Assembly: GCF_002150765.1 (NCBI RefSeq) | Contig: NZ_MUYM01000043.1 | Coordinates: 1-64,000 of the forward strand | Direction: 5' to 3' | DNA length: 64,000 bases | Source of the DNA: Lentzea kentuckyensis | GTDB lineage: Bacteria; Actinomycetota; Actinomycetes; Mycobacteriales; Pseudonocardiaceae | Part shown: piece by piece, positions 58,733 to 64,000 of the stretch | Layout: the number at the start of each line of letters is the position of its first letter | Position numbering within the stretch: the stretch's first letter is position 1 | Translations under genes and position numbers: made by a program | The notes under the pieces: generated by a model | The model's input: only the letters and a program-made list of their open reading frames with translations | The model's database searches: none | What the model was told of the DNA's origin: nothing

Positions 58733-59994
58733 TTGTTACCGGCGGCTGCCTTGCTCACCGACTGTGTGATCGTCGACGGATCCCCTTGCCCCGCGAAGAA
58801 GTTCGCGATCGCGTCGTTGAGCGCCTGGCCGACGTTGGTGGGGAACGCGGTGTCGAAGTAGAACTGCAGGTACTTCGCCTTGGCCATGTGCTCGGAGATC
58901 GTCTTGTGCGTCTCGGTCTTCAGCGACGCCACCGCGGCCGGGTTGACGGGCAGGCCCGAACCGGTCTCGGCCAGCTTCTTCTGGATCTCGTCGCTGACCA
59001 GGTGCTGCAGGAATCCCTCACACGCCTTGGCCGCGCGGGTGGTGCAGGAGAAGCCGTCGCCGCCGCCGAGCAGCACGCTCGGGTCGCCCTGCCCGCCGGG
59101 CACCGTCGGGAACGGGAACCAGCCGAGCTTCGAGTCGAGCTGCTTGTCCTCGGTGAGCGCGGTCATCACGTCCGGATCCCAGTCGCCCTGCAGTTCCATG
59201 GCGGCCTTGCCGTTGGCGAGCATGCCCGCCGAGCTGCCCGCGCCCTGCTGGGCCGGCGTGCCGACGAACCCGTCCTGGAACGGTTTGGTGTCCAGGAACG
59301 TCTTGAGGTTCTCCCCGGCCTTGGTGAAGCACGGGTCGGCGAGCTCGGTCTTGGCCACGGCGTTCTTCAGCGCGTCGACCGAACACTGCCGGACGGCGAA
59401 GTAACCCCAGTAGAACGCGTCCGGCCAGCGGTCCTTGCCGCCGATCGCGATCGGCACCAGGCCCGCGGTCTTGAGCTTGGTCACGGCCGCGTTCAGTTCG
59501 TCCAATGTGGACGGTGGACTGGTGACGCCGGCCTGGGTGAAGAGGTCCTTGCGGTACCAGAACCCGACCGCGTGCATCTGGTAGGGCAGGCCGTACTGCT
59601 TGCCGTTCACCTGCCAGCCCTTGCCGTACTCGCCGAGCTGCGCCTGCGCGATCTCGGCGATCTTGCCGGAGCGGATCTGGTCGGCGAGCGCGCCGCCGCC
59701 CCACTGCTGGAACAGGTCCGGTGGCGTGCTCGACTGCAGCGCCAGCGGCACCTTGGTCTGGAACTGCTCGTTCTGGATCGGTTCGATCGTGAACGAAACG
59801 TCCTGGTGAGCCTGGTGGTAGTCGTCGGCGATCTGCTGCCACTTCGACTTCATCGGCTCGGTGGTGCGGTTGTGCCACCAGGTCAGCGTCGCGGGTCCGC
59901 TGGTTTCTCCCCCAGAACCGCTGCAGGCGGCCAGCAGCAGAGCGACCAGGGCGAGCGAAAGCCTTCGCCCGGAACGCAGGGTTGCAGAACGCAT
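58729..59994 (-). CDS. Sugar-binding lipoprotein (system D), probable xylo-oligosaccharide binder
   Basis: Family 1 solute-binding protein, 421 residues. Seen: lipoprotein signal SLALVALLLAAC-SGSG, then LTWWHNRTTEPMKSKWQQIADDYHQAHQDV and DLFQQWGGGALADQI, with the late cysteine pair around AKTELADPCFTKAG. I chose ATG 59994 because it opens the signal; the longer read runs into the promoter. First gene of the operon, divergent from LacI. BxlE-like by context. Confidence 0.91.
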   Translation of the reverse strand: MRSATLRSGRRLSLALVALLLAACSGSGGETSGPATLTWWHNRTTEPMKSKWQQIADDYHQAHQDVSFTIEPIQNEQFQTKVPLALQSSTPPDLFQQWGGGALADQIRSGKIAEIAQAQLGEYGKGWQVNGKQYGLPYQMHAVGFWYRKDLFTQAGVTSPPSTLDELNAAVTKLKTAGLVPIAIGGKDRWPDAFYWGYFAVRQCSVDALKNAVAKTELADPCFTKAGENLKTFLDTKPFQDGFVGTPAQQGAGSSAGMLANGKAAMELQGDWDPDVMTALTEDKQLDSKLGWFPFPTVPGGQGDPSVLLGGGDGFSCTTRAAKACEGFLQHLVSDEIQKKLAETGSGLPVNPAAVASLKTETHKTISEHMAKAKYLQFYFDTAFPTNVGQALNDAIANFFAGQGDPSTITQSVSKAAAGNK

Positions 59995-60057
59995 GGGTCC
60001 ACTCCTGACGACGTCGGCCGAGTTGGACTGGGTGTGACGATGCGTGAGACGCCAGTG

Positions 60058-60086
60058 AGACTCCACCCTCGAAACCGTCGTGTCAA
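60058..60086 (-). promoter_or_regulatory. Promoter of system D operon
   Basis: Minus strand: TTGACA (60086-60081), 17-base spacer, GAGTCT (60063-60058). Perfect -35, weak -10, about 64 bases before the binding-protein start. Confidence 0.5.
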
Positions 60087-60089
60087 TCG

Positions 60090-60118
60090 TTGTCGATAAC
60101 GTTTTACACGGCTAGCCT
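60090..60118 (+). promoter_or_regulatory. Promoter and operator candidate of the system D LacI gene
   Basis: TTGTCG (60090-60095), 17 bases, TAGCCT (60113-60118). A CG-centred TAACGTTT core lies in the spacer and could be the autoregulatory LacI site. The distance from the -10 to GTG 60125 is six bases, as in leaderless mRNAs. Confidence 0.45.
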
Positions 60119-61135
60119 GTGTCGGTGCCTCCACGTTCTCGCGTCACCATCCGTGACGTCGCTGCTCACGCGAACGTCTCGGTCGCCACCGTGTCCAAGG
60201 TCCTCAACCAGCGCTACGGCGTCTCCGCGGAGACCTTCGCGCGGGTCACCGCGGTGATCAAGGAACTCGGTTACGAGGCGAGCCTGGTCGCGCAGAGCCT
60301 GCGCAACCACCGGACGAACGTGATCGGGATTTTGGTCGCGGACATCGAGCCGTTCAGCACCGAACTGCTCAAGGGCGCGGCGGACGCGATCCGCGGCACC
60401 GGTTTCGAACTGGTCGTGTACTCGGCCGGCGGGCGCACCGGCGATCCGCAGGGCTGGGAGCAGCGTTACCTGACCCGGCTGAGCGGCACCCTCGTCGACG
60501 GCGCCGTGCTCGTCACGCCCGCGGTCGACCTCGAAGGTCTGCCGGGCACGCCGGTCGTCGCGGTCGACCCGCACACCGGGCGTTCTCCGTTGCCCACCAT
60601 CGACTCCGACAACCTGCGCGGCGGACAGCTCGCGACCGAGCACCTGCTCGAACTGGGTCACCGCCGGATCGCCCTGATCACCGGCCGCGCGGACCTGAAG
60701 TCGGCCCAGCAACGGGAAACGGGCTACCGCCGCGCGCTGGTCGCGGCCGGCGTGCCGGTGGACACGAGCCTGGTCCGGCGCGGTGACTACGACCACGACG
60801 TCGCCGCACAGTCCGCGCGCGAACTGCTGAGCGGGCCCGACCGGCCGACCGCCGTGTTCGCCGCCAACGACATCAGCGCCATCGCGGTCATCGAGACGGC
60901 GCTGGAGCTCGGCCTGCGGGTACCCGACGATCTTTCGGTCGTCGGGTTCGACAACATAGCGGAATCGGCGTTGTGCAGACCACCGCTCACCACCGTGCAG
61001 CAGCCGATCCGCGAGATGGGCTACCGCGCGATCTCGTTGCTGGTGAAGCTGATCAACCGGGACGAGCCCGGCGACACCCACATCACGCTCGGCACCGATC
61101 TGGTGGTCCGGCACTCGACGAGGCGGCTTTCGTGA
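60119..61135 (+). CDS. LacI-family repressor of the xylan system
   Basis: Sugar-responsive regulator, 338 residues. Seen: HTH VTIRDVAAHANVSVATVSKVLNQRYGVS (residues 9-36), hinge ASLVAQSLRNHRTNVIGIL, and effector domain ending VPDDLSVVGFDNIAESALCRPPLTTVQQPI. GTG 60119 has no RBS; a second in-frame GTG at 60125 sits at leaderless distance from a -10 and may be the true start. Divergent from the importer operon and overlapping the GH3 gene as GTGA, so it is co-transcribed with an enzyme of the pathway it controls. BxlR-like by context. Confidence 0.92.
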   Translation: MSVPPRSRVTIRDVAAHANVSVATVSKVLNQRYGVSAETFARVTAVIKELGYEASLVAQSLRNHRTNVIGILVADIEPFSTELLKGAADAIRGTGFELVVYSAGGRTGDPQGWEQRYLTRLSGTLVDGAVLVTPAVDLEGLPGTPVVAVDPHTGRSPLPTIDSDNLRGGQLATEHLLELGHRRIALITGRADLKSAQQRETGYRRALVAAGVPVDTSLVRRGDYDHDVAAQSARELLSGPDRPTAVFAANDISAIAVIETALELGLRVPDDLSVVGFDNIAESALCRPPLTTVQQPIREMGYRAISLLVKLINRDEPGDTHITLGTDLVVRHSTRRLS

Positions 61136-63426
61136 CCATCGAAGCGACTTCGGGCTGGCGGGACGCCGGCCTCTCCCCCGCCGAGCGCGTGCGCGACCTG
61201 ATGGAGCGGATGACCCCGCGCGAGAAGATCGCCCAGTTGCACGGCGTCTGGGTCGGGATCGACTCCGGCGGCGAGATGGCGCCGCACCAGCACGACTTCG
61301 TGGTGGACCCGCCCGACCTCGACGAGCTGTCCCGGCACGGCATCGGCCAGCTCACCCGCGTGTTCGGCACCCGGCCGATCGCGCCGGAGGTGGGCGCGCA
61401 CAGCCTGGCGCGGACCCAGCGCAAGATCATCGCGGGCAACCGGTTCGGCATCCCGGCGATGGTGCACGAGGAGTGCCTCACCGGCCTGGCCGCGTGGCAG
61501 GCGACGGCGTACCCGTCGCCGCTGTGCTGGGGTGCCACCTTCGAGCCAGACCTGGTGCGGCGCATGGCTTTCCGCATCGGCACCGCGATGCGCCGGCTCG
61601 GCGTGCACCAGGGGCTCGCGCCGGTGCTCGACGTCGCGCGCGACCTGCGGTGGGGCCGGATCGAGGAGACCATCGGCGAGGATCCGCTGCTCGTCGGCAC
61701 GATCGGCGCCGCGTACGTCAGCGGCCTGGAGTCGGCGGGCATCGTCGCCACGCTCAAGCACTTCGCCGGGTACTCGGCGTCCAGGGCCGGCCGCAACCTC
61801 GCGCCGGTGTCGATCGGTCCGCGCGAGCTCGCGGACGTGATCCTGCCGCCGTTCGAGATGGCCCTGCGCTCCGGCGCCCGGTCGGTGATGAACTCCTACA
61901 CCGACACCGACGGTGTTCCGGCCGCGGCGGACGCGGCCCTGCTGACCGGCCTCCTGCGCGACGAGTACGGCTTCACCGGAACCGTGGTGGCGGACTACTT
62001 CTCGGTGGCGTTCCTGCACAAGCTGCACTCCGTGGCGGCGGATCGCGAGGACGCGGCCGGGCAGGCGCTGGCCGCGGGCATCGACGTCGAACTGCCCACT
62101 GTGGACTGTTACGGCGATCCGCTGCTGGCCGGGCTCGAGTCCGGCCGCGTCGACCTGGCGCTGGTGGACCGAGCGCTGGAACGCGTGCTGCTGCAGAAGT
62201 GCGAGCTCGGGCTGCTCGACCCCGGTTACTCCCCCGACCCCGCCGCGGACCTGGAGCTCGACGACGACGAGTCCCGCGCCCTGGCCCGCGAGGTCGCCGA
62301 ACGCTCGATCGTCCTGCTGCACAACGACGGCGTGCTGCCGTTGACCGGTAGGCGCCGCGTCGCCGTCGTCGGACCACGAGCGAACGATCCCGGCGCGATG
62401 ATGGGCTGCTACTCGTTCCCGTTGCACGTCGGCGTCCACCATCCGGACGTGCCGATGGGCATCGAGGTGCCGACGGTGCTGGACGTCCTGCGCACCGACC
62501 ACGACGTCACCTTCGCGCTGGGTTGCCCGGTGCTCGCCGGGACCGACGAGGAGATCGCCGAAGCCGTCGACACCGCCCGGAGCGCGGAGGTCTGCGTCGT
62601 GGTGCTCGGCGACCAGGCCGGTCTGTTCGGCGGTGGCACGTCCGGCGAAGGTTGCGACGCCGCCGACCTGAGGTTGCCCGGCCGGCAGGAAGAGCTGCTG
62701 GAAGCCCTGCTGGCCACCGGTACCCCGGTCGTGCTGGTGCTGTTGTCCGGCCGGCCGTACGAGCTGTCCCGGCAGATCGACCGGCTCGCCGCGGTCGTGT
62801 GCGGCTTCTACCCGGGAGAGGACGGCGCGGCGGCACTGGCCGGCGTCCTCAGTGGACGGATCAACCCGTCCGGCCGGCTCCCGGTGAGCTTTCCCGGTGC
62901 CGGCGCCAGTCAGCCGTCGACGTATCTCTCGGCTCCGCTCGGCGGCCGCAGCGAGGTCAGCACCGTCGACCCGACGCCGCTGTTCGCGTTCGGGCACGGG
63001 CTGTCCTACGCCCCGGTCACCTGGGTCACCGCGGGCGTCGAAGCACGGGAATGGCCGACCGACGGCGTCTGCCGGGTGGTCACGGTCCTGCGCAACGACA
63101 CGGAGATCGCCACCACCGAGGTCGTCCAGATCTATCTGCACGACCCGGTGGCCGAGGTCGCCCGGCCCGTGCAGCAGCTGATCGGCGCGGTCAAGACCGA
63201 TCTCGCGCCCGGCCAGACCAGGGTGGTCACCGCGATCCTGCACGCCGATCTCACCTCCTACACCGGCCGCGCGGGGCAGCGCCAGGTCGATCCGGGCGAG
63301 GTCGAGCTGCGCATCGGGCGGTCCAGCACGGACCTCCACGCCTCCGTGCGGACGACGCTGGTCGGACCTCGGCGGCAGGTCGGCTTCGACCGCGTCCTCA
63401 CGCCGGAGTTCGAGATCGACTGTTAG
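61132..63426 (+). CDS. Cytoplasmic GH3 beta-xylosidase/beta-glucosidase
   Basis: Retaining exo-hydrolase that probably splits imported xylo-oligosaccharides to xylose. Seen: the (beta/alpha)8 domain with RFGIPAMVHEECLTGLAAW, KHFAGYSASRAGRNLAP and nucleophile FTGTVVADYFS (D288), the second domain with SIVLLHNDGVLPL and the acid/base region around GGTSGEGCDAADLRLPG, and a C-terminal fibronectin-III-like domain (about 620-760). 764 residues, no signal peptide. GTG 61132 overlaps the LacI stop. BxlA-like by context. Its stop codon lies inside the palindrome at 63421-63434. Confidence 0.92.
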   Translation: MTIEATSGWRDAGLSPAERVRDLMERMTPREKIAQLHGVWVGIDSGGEMAPHQHDFVVDPPDLDELSRHGIGQLTRVFGTRPIAPEVGAHSLARTQRKIIAGNRFGIPAMVHEECLTGLAAWQATAYPSPLCWGATFEPDLVRRMAFRIGTAMRRLGVHQGLAPVLDVARDLRWGRIEETIGEDPLLVGTIGAAYVSGLESAGIVATLKHFAGYSASRAGRNLAPVSIGPRELADVILPPFEMALRSGARSVMNSYTDTDGVPAAADAALLTGLLRDEYGFTGTVVADYFSVAFLHKLHSVAADREDAAGQALAAGIDVELPTVDCYGDPLLAGLESGRVDLALVDRALERVLLQKCELGLLDPGYSPDPAADLELDDDESRALAREVAERSIVLLHNDGVLPLTGRRRVAVVGPRANDPGAMMGCYSFPLHVGVHHPDVPMGIEVPTVLDVLRTDHDVTFALGCPVLAGTDEEIAEAVDTARSAEVCVVVLGDQAGLFGGGTSGEGCDAADLRLPGRQEELLEALLATGTPVVLVLLSGRPYELSRQIDRLAAVVCGFYPGEDGAAALAGVLSGRINPSGRLPVSFPGAGASQPSTYLSAPLGGRSEVSTVDPTPLFAFGHGLSYAPVTWVTAGVEAREWPTDGVCRVVTVLRNDTEIATTEVVQIYLHDPVAEVARPVQQLIGAVKTDLAPGQTRVVTAILHADLTSYTGRAGQRQVDPGEVELRIGRSSTDLHASVRTTLVGPRRQVGFDRVLTPEFEIDC

Positions 63427-63434
63427 CGCTAACA
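63421..63434. promoter_or_regulatory. LacI-type operator overlapping the GH3 stop codon
   Basis: TGTTAGCGCTAACA is a perfect 14-bp palindrome with the central CG. The GH3 stop TAG is at 63424-63426 within it, and the galM start follows 8 bases after it. It may control galM separately from the GH3 transcript. Confidence 0.7.
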
Positions 63435-63441
63435 TGGCGGG

Positions 63442-64000
63442 ATGCACCGTTCCGGCACCGCCACCCCCACGGTCACCACCGAGCTCTTCGGCACGGTCGG
63501 TGAGACGAATGTGCACCGATATGCGCTGGTCAACCCGGGCGGGATCACCGTTCGGGTACTCGACCTGGGCGGCGTGATCCAGTCGCTCGACGCACCGGAC
63601 CGCGAAGGCGTGCCGGCGAACGTGATACTCGGGTTCGCGGACCTCGACAGCTACGTCGCCAACAACCAGCCGGACGCGGGCCGGGTGTTCCTCGGCGCCC
63701 TGATCGGCCGCTACGCCAACCGGATCGCGGAGGCGAAGTTCAGCCTCGACGGCACGGAGTACCGCGTCTCAGCCAACGAGAACGACAACTGCCTGCACGG
63801 CGGCGTCTCGGGGTTCGACACGCACGTCTGGCAGGCGAGCACGTTCAGCGATGAGGACTCCGTCGGGGTGCGCCTGAGCCATGTCAGCCCGGACGGCGAC
63901 CAGGGCTTCCCCGGCCGGGTCACGACCACCGTGACGTACCGCCTGGACACCCGGAACCGGCTGACCATCGGCTACCACGCGGAAACCGACGCGCCGACGG
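63442..64000 (+). CDS. galM: Aldose 1-epimerase (mutarotase), cut by window end
   Basis: Interconverts alpha and beta anomers of free sugars so that released xylose, arabinose or galactose enters catabolism. Seen in the 186 residues present: VNPGGITVRVLDLGGVIQSLDAPDREG, LGALIGRYANRIAEAKFSLDG, ENDNCLHGGVSGFDTHVW (first catalytic His region) and VSPDGDQGFPGRVTTTVTYRL, all typical of GalM. ATG 63442 was chosen; no strong RBS is seen and the operator lies just upstream. The C-terminal half, with the catalytic Glu, is outside the window. Confidence 0.9.
   Translation, partial: MHRSGTATPTVTTELFGTVGETNVHRYALVNPGGITVRVLDLGGVIQSLDAPDREGVPANVILGFADLDSYVANNQPDAGRVFLGALIGRYANRIAEAKFSLDGTEYRVSANENDNCLHGGVSGFDTHVWQASTFSDEDSVGVRLSHVSPDGDQGFPGRVTTTVTYRLDTRNRLTIGYHAETDAPT

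Overview
This window looks like high-GC actinomycete chromosome. I judge it to be a member of the Pseudonocardiales of the Lentzea/Saccharothrix/Actinosynnema type. That is inference from G/C-rich third positions, Tat and lipoprotein signals, four sugar ABC importers without their own ATPase (the MsiK-sharing pattern), LacI-type regulators and an ECF sigma/ZAS anti-sigma pair; I cannot name the species. Almost the whole window is a plant-polysaccharide utilisation island.

Left part (48-31057). A pectate lyase (PL9) sits behind a CebR-like box. A GH12/PL11 pair (endoglucanase or xyloglucanase plus rhamnogalacturonan lyase) is divergent from a LacI gene, and a GH74-CBM2 xyloglucanase follows. 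Next is a nine-gene, 15-kb minus-strand operon (23014 down to 7892): cytoplasmic GH127, a binding-protein ABC importer, a secreted HExxH protein, a secreted GH127/GH146-LamG, GH43, a GH63/MGH1-like glycosidase with a discoidin domain, and a GH30_5-like beta-1,6-galactanase. It is divergent from its own LacI gene and ends at a strong hairpin. I read it as an L-arabinose-rich arabinogalactan (arabinogalactan-protein or extensin-type glycan) system. Two more small secreted HExxH proteins, a BNR_4 beta-propeller (possible lyase) and a large GH2 beta-galactosidase with a LamG domain inserted in its barrel continue the theme.

Middle part (31076-36956). A very long perfect hairpin, a GNAT gene that is probably leaderless, and a secreted GH16. 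Then comes an unrelated five-gene block: a free-standing adenylation enzyme, a six-helix membrane flavoprotein/oxidoreductase, an enoyl-CoA hydratase, an ECF sigma factor and a zinc-finger anti-sigma factor. The first two together resemble a split form of the fungal protein TmpL.

Right part (36993-64000). Three further sugar-uptake systems. System B (42744-36993, minus) joins an ABC importer to a Gfo/Idh/MocA oxidoreductase, a DUF6807/PmoA-like protein and a cupin; its substrate is unknown and it may be an oxidative sugar pathway. System C (47279-54435, plus) joins an ABC importer to a very long cytoplasmic GH38 alpha-mannosidase and is divergent from an unrecognised 655-residue cytoplasmic protein; a PAP2 phosphatase with an autotransporter-type beta-strand repeat lies beyond it. 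System D (59994-54402, minus, with LacI, GH3 and galM on the plus strand) is a complete xylan system: secreted GH10 xylanase, importer, cytoplasmic GH43 and GH3, and aldose epimerase.

The regulatory layer is readable. Promoters of the TTGACR-17-hexamer type carry palindromes just downstream. GGAAARCGCTTTCC marks systems B and C, CGAAAACGATTTCG the arabinogalactan operon, and TGTTAGCGCTAACA galM, with relatives of that last site flanking the phosphatase promoter. Only one stretch exceeds 300 bases without a gene (46947-47278); it holds the divergent promoters of system C. I saw no tRNA, rRNA, CRISPR array or insertion sequence.
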